NCBI GenBank assembly: GCA_947034885.2
Contig: OX344754.2
Span: 4,781,001-4,845,000 of the forward strand
From: Thuidium tamariscinum
Lineage: Eukaryota; Streptophyta; Bryopsida; Hypnales; Thuidiaceae
DNA: 64,000 nt
Direction of reading: 5' to 3'
This document shows, in pieces, positions 12,430-24,715 of this stretch. The notes beneath the pieces were generated by a model. That model did no database searches and was not told where the DNA came from. It saw only the letters and a list, made by a program, of their open reading frames with translations. The number at the start of each line of letters is the position of its first letter. The stretch's first letter is position 1. A program made the translations under genes and the position numbers.

Positions 12430-13612
12430 CTACAATTTGCAAAAATTGAAAAAAAGAAGAAAAAAAAGGATTGTAAATTATTGATGACAAATTGAAGGCA
12501 TATAGGCCTTAAAGCAACTCCAGGGGCACATATTGTGTAAAAAATTCGAACAAAAAAAACCCAAACCCACCATCTATAGTGAACTGCCTCAAATCACTAT
12601 ATTACCCAAAAATGGTGTTTGGACCTTTAGAAGTTCAATGGTGAAAATACTTGAGAGACTATGAGAAAAATTTTGAAAAAAAAAATCCATTTGTAGTGAG
12701 CTACTCCAAAATTGCTATCTTTCTTGCCAAAAAGTAGCTTGGTCTTTTAGAAGTGAACAATGTAATCTTCACAATATTTTTTACAATTTTTTTAACAACC
12801 ATCCTTACTTTGAAAAGCCAAGATAATCCTTGTGCCAAATACCTAATTAGACTAAGCATGAAGATTCATCTGCTCACTACTTGTAGTGCTTGCTTTTGGT
12901 TGAAGGACCATCGCAAATTTCATAAAATCAATAGAAGAAAAATGAGGCTACTAGAGGGATTTTTCAAGACTATAAAACAATAAAATATGTGCAAAAATAT
13001 TATAGAACTAAAAATAAAATTATTTATAATTTTTAATCAATAAAATTATAAAAAATATAAAAAATAGTAGGTGACATGGTAGTTTCTTGGCCATGTCAAA
13101 TTTCTAACATATGTAATTTTGGATTCATTTCAATAGGAATTTTTTTCCATTCATTTATTTATATAATGAAAATGTCTCATGCCGCTTTTGCCTTCCAATT
13201 TGTTCATTTCTTTTCCAAATAGTTATGGTCAATGTTCTTTTCTATTTGTCTTCTTGACCCCTCATTCTTCTTCTATTGCTAAGGAAATCTCATAGTTAAG
13301 AGTTAAGAATATTATTTCTGATGCAAACTTTAAGAAAGTTATAGAATTTGTAGTTCTAAAAAATTTGTGTTATGTGCAAATTCTTGGGCCTTGAGGGTTA
13401 AATTTTGAAGATAATGACCTCATTGATAGATCTTTGAAGTCCAAAGATGTGAAATATGCATATGTATTGTTACAGTTCCATAGTTAAACAAAAATCACCA
13501 TTGTAAAGCCTATGTCGGAACTTTCTCTACCAATCTTTCTTGCACATCAATTGAATCTAATTTTCTCCTTCTCAAAATAAAATAGCGGATTTATAGAACA
13601 CTTGCAAGTTTT
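12430..13612. other. Spacer without a gene
   Basis: Collinear with about 42705-43880 of unit B, and AT-rich. The short open frame at 12753-12983 is not maintained in B. Confidence 0.6.
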
Positions 13613-13620
13613 GTTGCATT

Positions 13621-15130
13621 CACGGGGAGGACACTCCTTGTATGTTTGGGGAACCCACGTGCGGTGGAAGAAAACTTTGACTAGGTAATACTTTGGAATG
13701 AACTATAATTTCATCCTATAATTTTGAACGTTGTTTGACAATGACTAAAGGTTTCTATTGCCAAAAATTTCAATTCCAATTAACATAAGATGTGTTGTCT
13801 AGAAAGGGTTGAAAAATGAACTAAATTGACATATTTTTCAACTAAAATATTTATAGAGATCACATGATGATGACTATTGCATCAATATTCAACTCAAAAT
13901 AAAATTTCAATAGAAAGCTATTCTATAGAATTTTTTTTTCATTTTTCAAATTTTTTTTTCTTAGGTAATACAGGGGTGTGAAAGTTATTTTTAGCTTTAC
14001 AATGTATCTTTCTTCCTTAAAAATTTATAACTAATTACTATTATCATAAAAATATCAATAATTCAAAACATAAACTTTTAACCCCTAAAGGACCAACCCT
14101 TTGTTTTTGGCAACATAACTTTTTTGGGCAGGTACCTGTGAATGGAGTTTTTAATATTTTTCTTTGAAATTTTTACACAACATGGGATCTAGGAATATCT
14201 TTAAGGCCCAACAATTTTCATAACTTTTGACTACATTGTCAAAAAGTTATTGCATAATATGTTGCTTTTTTCTCAACTCGGGCAGTTCGGGCAGATCTGA
14301 AAAAATCACTTTTTTGAAATATTGAAATTTGAAATTGGTTTGTCAAACTTATATATACATGGAAAGCTTTAAATCATTCTAATTTGATCAATGAGATGAA
14401 AGTTATGAAGTTTTTTAGTTTGTGGGCAGTTATGGATTCTTTACTTTGAAATAAACTTCGAAATTGTTTATCTAACTCAATTTTCAATATTTTTGAAAAA
14501 CAATAAAAACATTAGATGTAGATATTTTATTATAATGTCACAACCGTTGGGATTGTCATTTTTTAATTCTATAATTAAATTCTTAACAATTTAGTATATT
14601 ACATGATTCACTACTTCTTTCTACTTACTATTTTTTTTCTATATGTTGTACAATTCCAAATGATTTGAAATTTTTTGAGCACGTAGCCAACTTGTTCTTA
14701 CTAAAGAATCCAAAGAAGCACAACCATTTTGACCATTTTTTCATACAAATCAGACCTTCTGAACCGCAGCTGCCCAATTTTCAGCAGGGTTAAAAAAATG
14801 AATTTTTCAAATTCAAACGCTAATATCTTGCAATCCACACGGTGGATTCTTCTGAAATTTTTTCCACATCATTTCTATCTACTTTACTACAAGATCCTAC
14901 GGTTACATTTGTCCAAAAATATTTCTTTTCTAAAACTTGGTACTTGCACTAAAAATGACAGTTTTGGAGAGTTTTTAGTGGAAACATAGTCAAAAAACTT
15001 TAGGGGTTAAAGTAGCACAATCTATTCATAATTTTTTTTTGGAAAAAAAATTAAATTTTAAAGTATATTACTTGTATTACTTTTTCCGCCGCACATGGGT
15101 TCCTCAAACACAGGGAGTGTCCTCCCCGTG
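13621..15130. mobile_element. hAT-like element (1.5 kb), CACGGGG ends, with nested insertion
   Basis: The ends CACGGGGAGGACACTCC and GGAGTGTCCTCCCCGTG are exact complements. GTTGCATT is duplicated on both sides (13613-13620 and 15131-15138); unit B has one GTTGCATG at 43881 and no insertion. Subterminal ACCCACGTGCGGTGG and CCGCCGCACATGGGT form a second inverted pair. It belongs with 8618-10290 and 58857-59769. A TTAA element occupies 925 bp of its interior. Confidence 0.9.
14082..15006. mobile_element. piggyBac-like non-autonomous element (925 bp), nested in the hAT-like element
   Basis: The ends are CCCCTAAAGGACCA and AACTTTAGGGG, with TTAA at 14078-14081 and 15007-15010. Size and ends agree with 5550-6469, which makes this a family. 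No transposase frame is present. Confidence 0.75.
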
Positions 15131-15138
15131 GTTGCATT

Positions 15139-17586
15139 TTTAAATTACTTATGTTTTTTCTTTTGAGTATTTGTTAATTTTAAAATTAATTTTAAAAATA
15201 TTCAAATAATATGGCCACTCTATACACCCATGAGATGAAAGTAACCTCTAAAGAAAAATCATAGAAAAATTCTCTAAGTAGGTGATCTAGAGAAGTGCCC
15301 AAAGTCAAAAAAAATAGATATTTCATGTTTTGATTAATAAACAATAGGAAAATTTTAAGAATAAAAATTAAAAAATTTATTTGCAAAAAAATTTATGAAG
15401 ACGTTCATTTACCCAAAAAACACCAAAATTACTTTTTACATGTTTCAAAATCCAAGCAAAAACAAGAGCAAAATCAGACTCATTTTGTAGACTTCTATAC
15501 AACACATACTTATTTATTTCTAGAAATCCTTTGGAAAAAAGTTAAAAGTAAACTACAAAACCATCTCACCATCTCCTCTTACTTTCATCTCCAAATTTGT
15601 TCCACTGGATACTACTTTGTTCAATACAAAACAATAATGGCAAATGTTACATGTAATTGGGGGATATTTTCAAGAAGTAAAACATTTCAAGAAGATTCCA
15701 AAAAGTTAGGCAAGGTGTATAATAGTCATAAGTACCTTGTCAATAAATTTCAAGTTGTTTGGAGCTAGATGACAAAAGTTACAGTTTAAAAACTAATGAG
15801 CTAGAAACATGTGAAACAAAATAGTATATGTGTTTCATGCAATCACCCAAATCCAACTTCTAGAATCCACAATTGTCCAATTTAATATGCAAATGAGTTT
15901 GATTAGTTTTTACTTTGTATTATGAGTGGTGTTATTGAGATCTTAGGGATATTACTTCTACTTAAATTACATGAAGTTTTAGATTCTAGTAGTTGGGAAT
16001 CCTTTATTGCATCCAAATATTCTACCTTCAAAATTTAATGAGTCCAAAATGGAAAATACCTAGTGATTCGTCAAAAGCAATTGAGGTCTTGATAATAACA
16101 AGGTGTAATAGATTATGTAGGGTTTTTTTTGTGTTGGAATTCTATTGATTGGAATTCCAAGCATGAATTACAAATGGTCTTGAAGGTGAAGTAACAAATT
16201 TTGTGGTATGAGAAATCAATGATACTTCCATAGCTAGCAATGTAGTATCATTCTAAGCGGAATTTCTTAAAAATGCAATTGATAGGTCATGGTGTGAATT
16301 ATAATTGCTTCCCATCTCGAAATACTTATAAGACAATGCCTTCTTTAGTTCATTGGCCACCTTAATTTGTTCTATTAGTGCATATTACAAAATGAATTTA
16401 CATGTGATTTTAACTTTTTACTGAAGATATTTTTGAGAATTCCTCACCAAAATTAGCACTTATTTTCAACATTTTGGTAATGCATAATTTATTTCTATAT
16501 TGATGACTAAATACATATTAAGTGGATCTAGAATCTCTTAAAATTGTGAACAAGATCCAATAGAACTAAAACAATTTAATCACAAGAGCTTTGTTCACAT
16601 GTTTGTGGAGACAATTTTAGGTGTATTGAACTTGTGAATATGAAATCACTTAAGGGCTGAGTATTTCTATTACCTAAGAGCATTGGTGACAATTAGGTGC
16701 ATTATGAATGTTTTGAGGAGTTCATTGTTCGCTCTATAGGAAATAAATGAAGTGTATTTACATATGTTGAAATTTCTTTTTTGTTTTTGTCCATGTTTCT
16801 CAATCATTTAAAATTAAGGATGAAATCAAAATGAAAATCTTATACTTGAGTTTTTTTCAATTCATAAATTAAAATGCTAAAATGCTCGAGACCTACAATT
16901 CTTTTCTTGTTTTGTTTTTCTTAAGGATTGAAATTGTGCTTTGATCAACTACTGTAATAATGGATTAATTTGAAGAATATTTCATTTGTAAAGGACTAAG
17001 ACACATTTTTGGCAATTTTCAATAACTCCCAATTTTAGAGTAGTAAGAATAAATGAATGAAAAAAATTGAATCATTGACATTTGTACTAGTTTATTCTTA
17101 TAAATATATAGAAAAAATTTCAAAAGCTTTGGCCACATATATACAAGAAAATGGTTTAGATTATTGAAAGTTAGAAGGATAGTTTTTCAACCTTATCCAA
17201 TATGTTTATTAGCATATAAAACTCCTCTTAGATTATGATTCTTGTACTCTTAATAAAAAAAATTTGGGACAATTACATCCTATTCTATTTATTACATATT
17301 TGCCAACTTTCAAAAAGAGAGGATGAATTTTGTACAACCTTCAAGAGCTATTCAAGTTTCCTAAATTTCTTGAGTAGCAAAATTTTGAATTTAAGCACTC
17401 AATCAAAAAAATAATAATATTCTCACCAAGTAAGTACATGGTATCAGCTTGTATCAAAATTTTGTGAACATCAATCTAAAATTGACTTAGTTTGTAAGAA
17501 CCTATTTAAGATTTCTTGTCTATGTTGAATGTGACACTGGCTTGGTCCTTTTATCAAATTGAATGGTAGAACTTCTGAAAATAATT
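15139..17586. other. Spacer; left part is an old GGGTGATTGCA-family relic
   Basis: From 15139 to 15848 the sequence, together with bases just before 13621, reads as a worn member of the ~730-bp family, ending ...TTTCATGCAATCACCC at 15848. The counterpart in unit B is about 43853-44451. The rest is gene-free spacer collinear with 44452-47000. Confidence 0.5.
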
Positions 17587-17847
17587 GAGTTATTTGTAAA
17601 GTCCCCCCTACTTTGGGCATGACTTTTTTTGAAGTTGAGAAGACAACTATAGTTGAAGTGTCAAACTTTTTTACAAGATACTTATGTCACACGACTTCAA
17701 AAGTGGGGACCAAACTTTTTTAGGCACCATTTTGATAGAAAAATAAGTTTCATACCCACTTTTATTTCAACTTTTTTTTAACTCAACCAGCTTTTTCACT
17801 AAATTCATGGGTTTAAACCTCGGTTTAGGATACTTTACGAATAACTC
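17587..17847. mobile_element. Small TIR element (261 bp), GAGTTATT ends
   Basis: GAGTTATTTGTAAAG at the left end and CTTTACGAATAACTC at the right are inverted repeats. Unit B reads straight through (AATAATTGGAAAAGC at about 47012). The target duplication cannot be resolved cleanly, so the superfamily is open. Confidence 0.65.
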
Positions 17848-18108
17848 AAATTTGAAAAGCTAATTTGGAGCATAGTTGTGAGTTTACTTTGGACTTTTGA
17901 AAATCTTATGTGGCATTCCACATATTCAAGGAGTGGTAGTAAATTTTGAAAAAGAAGGCTAGAGTGATTCTACACTAACTAAACCTAAAATAAACCACTT
18001 TTCAAAATTGACCCCAATTTTAGAGGAACACTACATAGGGAGACCACCTAAATTGGTATGCATTTCAAGGGCAAGTCTAAAGTGGAGTTAGGGATCATTT
18101 TGACTAGT

Positions 18109-18841
18109 GGGTGATTGCACGAAAGACCTGTACTATTTGTTGCGTTTTGCAACAATACTCCTGACTTTTTCTGGAGTACTATTTAATTAGAAAAATAATT
18201 TTTAAAATTTTAAAAAAATATGGTTTATGTATAAACCTTTAAGACAAAGGTACCTTCAAAAGGAATTGTATAGGAAAATTTTCTAAGTAGGAGAACTGGA
18301 AAAGTGCCAAACCTCAAGAAAATACATACCTTCATGTTTTAATTAGGGAAAAATAGTAAAAATAAGTAAATATAAAAAATAAAAAGTGGACATTTGCAAC
18401 AACTTTATGGAGATGGTCATTCACCAAAGAACCTACCAAAATAATATTTTATATGTTTCAAAATACAAGCCGAATGAAGCTCTCTTTGTAGACCTCCACA
18501 TGACATAAAATTAACTATTTTTGAAAATCCTTCTGTGGAAAGCTAGAAGTTTATTAGAAGACCATCTCATCCAAATTTCATCTCAAAATCATTAAAAAAA
18601 GGTATTCCATAGTACTAAAAACCTCCAAATTGTCATATGTGACATTCAATCACTAGTACTATTTTTATATTAAACTATTTTTGAAAATTATCAAAAATTC
18701 ATGTAAGCTGTATGATAGTTATGAGTACCTTCTCTAGAAATCTTGAGTCATTTGGAGCAAAAATGAAAAAGTTATGGTCAAAAAACAGATCAGCATGAGA
18801 CGTGTGACGGAAAATAGTACGAGTCTTTCATGCAATTGCCC
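18109..18841. mobile_element. GGGTGATTGCA-family element (733 bp), copy in A
   Basis: Left end GGGTGATTGCACGAAAGACC, right end ...GTCTTTCATGCAATTGCCC. TAGT is duplicated (18105-18108 and 18842-18845). Unit B at about 47266 has ACTAGTGTGCAATT with one TAGT and no element. The interior is closely similar to 24984-25711 and 46154-46876. No open frame. Confidence 0.9.
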
Positions 18842-18845
18842 TAGT

Positions 18846-19963
18846 GTGCAATTCTACTTATAGTACTATGGAAGTCACAACCTTATAAGTGGTCAATTTT
18901 GGATACACTTTGTGTTGTTTTAACTTCTTCTCTATAGCATGTTTTGATACTACAAGTGTCATTTCTTCATGTGCATCAAAATGATCAAATGTATATTGAC
19001 ATCAACTACATGACACTTTTAGCACCTTACACCTTGCATCTTTGAAAATATGTCACTAATTCTCAATGTGTCTAAAAATTCTGGAACCACTTGCATTTTG
19101 ATTCATAGTCCTTCTCCATTGTGCAAAAATTGTTGTTAATTTCTTAGAGCTTTTTGTATGTGTTATGGTCTTATTTGTGTATGTATCAATGTAAACTATT
19201 TTTTGGGTGGATAGTGAGGAGAGGGGTATTATTTGATTTATTTACAAATTCAAGTTTATTAAGTTATCAACCCCCCTCTTACATAGTTTCCAAATGTAAT
19301 TGAAGACCAAAGTCATTACAAGAAATATTATGTGGTTTTTGTAGCGTTTTGTACAATAATTTTTTTCGGGAGTATTTTAAAACTAGAATTAAATTTTTTT
19401 TTTAAAAGTGAAAAATATGTTTTATATGTACACCTTTAAGAAGAAGGTACCCTAGAAAGTTTTGTCTACAAATCAATAAATTTGGGCACTCAAAACGTAG
19501 TGAAAATTGAAAACTACACCCTCATTGTGACAACTCATTTAAATATAAAATATTTATTTTAATTTTTGAAAAATAAGGGATCTAATTATGATAAAGTTAG
19601 ACATGTTCAGTAAAATATTTATATTCATTGGACCTATGCTTCAAAAGTTATAGTAGACACGAAGGAAGTGATCCACATTGTGATGAAGAATAAGATTAGT
19701 GTTTTTTGCAATGACCCACCAAATGATGTAGGTTAAGTGCTTTTGTATTTTTAAATTCACGTCATAATTTTGTATACATATCCATATTTGGATATATGAA
19801 TGTATGCATCAATATTTGTATGTTATATTTGGATATGCATATTGTATTTCAATCAATCGTAGGGGAAAGGGGGTTCTTGTGTTTTTCCAAAACTAATCAA
19901 TGGTTGTCTTTTTTCCATGCCAGGGGAGGGCGGAGGGTTGCCCCTTTTCAAGGGATATTGTTG
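18846..19963. other. Spacer without a gene
   Basis: Collinear with 47270-48708 of unit B. Around 19322-19460 a worn fragment of the GGGTGATTGCA family is visible; unit B keeps about 300 bp more of it, so A has an internal deletion. Confidence 0.5.
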
Positions 19964-19965
19964 TA

Positions 19966-20181
19966 AAGTAGGGAACCCAAATACCAACCATTCACCTAAT
20001 ACTCAAGTGTAGGACCCTTTTTGATTTTAGAATAAGAATTTATAATAGTAGTAAGTGCCTTAACTTCACAGTATATGAATGTAAGGCATTTAATATTCTC
20101 ATAGATTCTCTTTCTAAAATCAACATGGGTCCTACATTTGAGTGGTATTAGGTCAATGGTTTGTATTGGGGTCACCTACCT
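19966..20181. mobile_element. TA-flanked foldback element (216 bp), unit A copy
   Basis: AAGTAGGGAACCCAAATACC at the left and ...ATTGGGGTCACCTACCT at the right are imperfect complements, and most of each half pairs (for example TGTAGGACCC with GGGTCCTACA). TA stands on both sides. This is consistent with a Tc1/mariner-type (Stowaway-like) MITE. Unit B carries the same insertion at 48711-48930, so it predates the duplication. Confidence 0.75.
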
Positions 20182-20183
20182 TA

Positions 20184-22539
20184 GTTGCCGTGGTCGAAAC
20201 CATCAATGAGTTTTCCCTCCCCCCCAATTAGCAATTTGAGAGGAGATATTCCAGGCTCACATGTGGGTTCATTGTCGGCAAGGACAGGGGCTGAAATCCT
20301 CAGTGACAAATCAAGCGCTTTGAATCATGTACAGCTCAATTCTCTTAGAGCCCGGCCAATTCTATATTCGTGTCCCAAATTCCAATCTGATTCTGGGTAA
20401 TGTACCTTCCCAAATTTTCGATATCACTGCAGGCCGGCCGAATTAATGTTGGAAAAGCACGAACAAGTGCGATTCAGGGCTTCATTGCTTTAGAAGTATT
20501 TGTGAGCAAGTCATTGATTTGAATCCTGATTTAGATTATGTCGAGCTTGAGGAGAGGTGGCGGCCGAAGAATTTCTTCGTACTCTGAGACCAGAAATACG
20601 AATATCAAAAGGATAACTACTCGGTGTTCATGCGCTTCCGTCGTCTTCTCGTACGTCGTCCTTGCCATCAGTATTTGAACAGCATTCATTGTAATCTGTG
20701 CTTGCGCTTCTGGTTGGGCCCTGTGACGGGGTTCTCGTCGACCTGTGCGATCCTCCCTTCGATCCTTCTTCCACGAGCATCCAGGTGACCACAAAGCCCA
20801 ACCCCACTCAGGTTTCTTCGGCTTCTGCATCTTCAAAACATTCAAGGGACAACTACCGTCACTTCGACGTGCGTCGTAGAAATGTTCTGTTCAGGAGAAC
20901 TATGCCAATGAGAAGCTCAGACTGAAGACGTACTGAGGAGGGCTTCTGAGGTTGCTTCAGAGTGAAATTCAGCTTTTCGCATACTTTCATTACAAGTCGA
21001 CACTGAATACTGAGCACTTGTGCTTTCAGGCCTACCCGATGAAGTCAACAATCCATTGTTTTTCCAGGTCAAACCTCATAATCTGCAGAACCGCTGCAGT
21101 TCTCAAATTCCTCACTGCAACACATGAGCGTCACACACCCCATCGACAGCTAGCATAATTGAAATGGGACGTAGGAAATAATTGTGAAAATTCATGGAAA
21201 TTTTAACAAGCTTGGAGTTCTTGGGCAATTGTAAAATCTTTACGGAATTTGCAAGATTCTGAAGTTCAGTCATGCACACAAAATGGATGGTAATCGTTGA
21301 GACATTGTGATTTCTGCGATCATGGCTTACTGGTGGGAATTCGAGGACATGCAATTCCTGTGTCCTGACCAAACATTTGATGAGATGTAAGGTAACTTGC
21401 ATTACCATTGAGATAGTCCAGGCTTCAATTCAATGGGACCCAGCCAATGTAAGAACACATCGAATGACATTCAAATGGATTGAGTTAGAATGGTCATAGG
21501 GAGATCGAACTGGACATTCACGACTTCAATTGTCTACTCCAGTAACAAGTTGCCATGCTTCTGAAAGCATTTTACTCTCTCTCTGTGTGCTTACCTCTCA
21601 GGAACACACTCTTGGAGAATCAGAGCGGACAAATCTCAATAGAAGAATGTTGAGAACGAGAATACTCCATGAGAACAGAATCTTCATGAGCAGAATGTAA
21701 AGAAACCCAGATCTGTAAGACAAATCGGAAGTGCAATTGGAAAATTGTGAGAACCAGAGCAAACGCAAGCGCATAGATACAGCCTCGAGCATCGCTAAAA
21801 ATATGCTCAGAATCAATTGAATGCGTGGGAAGGAGATGAGGTATGTTGCAAACCATGGTGGCTTCAATTTCAGGGGCTTTTATCTTCATCCAATGTTTGA
21901 TTTCAATAAAACTTTGTTGGATTCTGTTCCTTTAAAAGTCTAGTTATTGTGGTGAAATTTTCATGCCATTCCAAGTTGTTGTGAATGTTTGGGATTAGTT
22001 TGAAGTTTAAGATCTAGATGTTTTTGGACGAAAGTGATCTTTGGCAACCTATTTCTTCTTTATATATTGTCTATTTCAAATAAATATTTTTGAGAAAGTT
22101 GCACATACTAGTCTAGTCTATGTGGTTAAATTTTCAAGAAGTAATGAGTCATTAAGATGCATTTTAGTAGAAGAAGAGTTCAACCTTAGATATGTTTTTT
22201 GTAACTTTTGTTGTTATTTTTTGACATTTCAATTTTCAAGCCATTTCATAGACACAATGAGTCAATTGAATGATATTTTGTTTCAACAACATGTTTCTAT
22301 AGAGGTTTAAAGGCACTTCTTAAGTTTAAATTTTTTCCATGTGAGTGGGTTTGGTAATCAAAATTCACCTCCAAATGTGTTTCCAAGAAAATTTCAGCAT
22401 CCTTATTCAACACTACATCATTGTAATCTATTAGCCAAATGACTCCAAATTTGATTCAAGTCATCTACAACATGTAGACTAGAACTCTACAAGATTGTAT
22501 GGTTGAGATTTTTTATACCCTAATGACGTTTTGAACTAT
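20184..22539. other. Less AT-rich conserved block upstream of the next gene copy; function unknown
   Basis: Collinear with 48933-51350 of unit B and free of the dense transposon insertions seen elsewhere. It contains GC-rich stretches (CTGCAGGCCGGCCGAATTAA at about 20430 and GGGGTTCTCGTCGACC at about 20728). Open frames on both strands are not kept between A and B because indels shift them, so it is unlikely to be coding now. It could be an old gene remnant or regulatory sequence of the ankyrin locus. Confidence 0.5.
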
Positions 22540-23460
22540 GGTAGGAGGCTCATAAACCGAGCACGGCTTTAGCACTTGCCTAGTAGGGGGGTCTGGAATG
22601 GATAGCTCACTGTGAGAAAATGAATTGTGAATTATATTGAAGCATGCTAAGATTTGATTTTTACTATTGGAATGGATGGTTTTAGAATTACATGGGTTCA
22701 ATCCTAACTAAGTGGGCAGGTGTTTACTGATTTTATTCAAAATAAAAAATGGTTGTTGAACTACCTTCTTTCAAGTGTTAAAAAAAAATCTGAAATAATG
22801 ATTAATTGAAGAATTCATTTCAGTTTTTGAAAGGGACACATTTAGAAACCATTTCTAGTGCTTTTCACATGTTGCATTACTAGTTTTTGAATCAAGCCAT
22901 TTTTTTTTAAAGTGCGCATGTATGGGTTTTCAAGGCCTATTGATCACAAATAGGGTCCTATGGCAAATTGTGTTTGAAAATTCATATCCAATTCAATAAT
23001 GCTTCAAAAAATATGAAAAGACTTGTGTTACATTCCTCATCTATTTCTCCTTGACCAAAAAATAAACTAAAATGTTTCCATCTAAAGACATACACGGAAA
23101 AGGCAGATCAATTCTTAAATGAGTGGTTTTATGGTCAATTTCATTAAAATGGCAGTATTCCAAATGCCATTTTTCAGACCGCAGAGTCTGAAGTGAAAAT
23201 TGATATCTAAGACAGGTAAAGATTTTCAAACATCTATGACATACATAGATTTCCAAAATCTATGACAAGATTTAGATTTCAAGTTGCACGGTCTGAAACA
23301 TCTTGGACAGGTATGGATTTCTGAAATCTACAACACATATAGATTTCAAAAATCTATGACAAATGTAGATTTCAAACCGCACAGTCTAAACTGTCAAAAG
23401 TGTTAAATTAATGGAATACCGCCATTTTAATGAAATTCGCCATTTTTTGAGCCTCCCACC
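22540..23460. mobile_element. TIR element GGTAGGAGGCTC, with the 311-bp element nested in its right end
   Basis: The left end GGTAGGAGGCTCATAAACC pairs with the right end GAGCCTCCCACC once the nested element and one TTTT are removed (giving GGTTTTTGAGCCTCCCACC). Unit B lacks it at about 51340. The target duplication is not clear. Net length is about 604 bp and there is no coding capacity. Confidence 0.65.
23131..23443. mobile_element. 311-bp TIR element family, copy 2 (inverted, 313 bp)
   Basis: Ends are ATGGTCAATTTCATTAAAAT and ...ATTTTAATGAAATTCGCCAT. TTTT is on both sides (23127-23130 and 23444-23447), again a 4-bp duplication. The orientation is opposite to the copy at 196-506, as the order of the CCAAATGCCATT and GACAGTT/AACTGTC segments shows. 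Confidence 0.85.
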
Positions 23461-23920
23461 ACATAACACTTTGAAAGCAATGATGTCAATTGAACCTTGT
23501 AAGGACATTATAGACAAAAATGGTCCAATGGATGACAGATGAATTCTTGCATGTAAGACAAAAGTGCAATTGTTCATCCTTGAAATTTTGTGCAAGAAGG
23601 GGACGTCGTGAATAGTAGTTGGTTCTCCAATGAATACTTTTGGATTTTTTTAAGTCGATGATTATCACGAAGGATGATTAATTTCCAAAGAGCTCAGTCC
23701 GTCCTTACAAGGTGAACCCCCAAAAGGTCGTGGGCCTTTTTGAAGAGTCGATAGCCTCTTTGAAGAGTCGACAGCCTGCAAATCAGTGAGAGTCACCCCA
23801 GTTCAAACTCAGCAAGTGATCAAGATGTGGTACAAGATAGAGCTCAGTCCATGTGTACAGAGGTTGAGCTGGAGTTGCAATGTGTGTTAAGCCTCAAATG
23901 ACAACCTGGTCGCAGAACTA

Positions 23921-24196
23921 AGGTGGGTACACCTAAAAGTGCCACTTTTTGGTACTGTGCCTAGTAACTATTACTGGTCTGATCAAATTTTCATATAGTC
24001 TTCTTGGTAAGTGAAAGCACGTTCCAATGCACCAAAAAAACGCAGCATTTGGATACAATATGCAAAAGTTATTAAGGTTCAAAGTTTGTTTCTAATTTAA
24101 GCGCTTCAGCCAAATAGGTACATAATGGAATTCAGAAATGTACAGCAACTATAGATGGCACTTTTAGGTGAGGTGTAATTTTAGGTGTACCCACCT
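23921..24196. mobile_element. TA-flanked TIR element (276 bp)
   Basis: Left end AGGTGGGTACACCTAAAAGT, right end ...TTTAGGTGTACCCACCT, with TA on both sides. Other copies of the surrounding segment continue without it (CGCAGAAGAAATCATCC at 26394 and 27471). This fits a Tc1/mariner-type MITE. No coding capacity. Confidence 0.75.
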
Positions 24197-24715
24197 TAGT
24201 TTATACTACGTAGAATTTAGTGTAATATGCTACCTAGTTCAGGGGATTTAGTGCAATTTGCTACCTTTAAGATAAATAAGCACCAACTTTGGCTATCTTG
24301 AGAGAAAGTGGCATTTCCAAAATTAGAAAAGAAAAGATTTTGCAAGTTGTAAAGGATAATGGGGGGTACTAATACCCGTAACTAACTACAGAGATGCTAA
24401 TTCCAATATAGAGTAAGTAACAAATTGGCTATCAAATTCTATTGGTTGTAATAATTTTAGCTAAAATTTAATTTTTTCAAGGATTTTTTCCTATAGAGAT
24501 TTAGCCACTAAAAGTTTTTAGTAGCAATGGAGCAAAATTTAGCCAGTTTTGTGAACGTTGATGACGACCTGGTCACAGAAGAAATCATCCGTTTTGATAC
24601 GATTGGAAGCATCCTGCACTTTGTAAAACATTTCATTAAATTTTCAAAAGGAACCCCAAAAGGACCCTTCTCTTTGTCCTTGTCGGCTCCTAATAGCTCA
24701 TTTGTACCCTATTTA

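Noticed and set aside
20531-20845. 104-codon minus-strand frame, with a same-length frame at 49285-49599
   Set aside because: The two are homologous DNA, but indels make the translations differ over most of their length, so the frame is not conserved.
23790-23820. CAGTTCAAAC motif resembling a Pol III B box, repeated in unit A (possible SINE)
   Set aside because: No matching A box, no poly(A) tail and no independent target duplication; the copies belong to a larger local multiplication.
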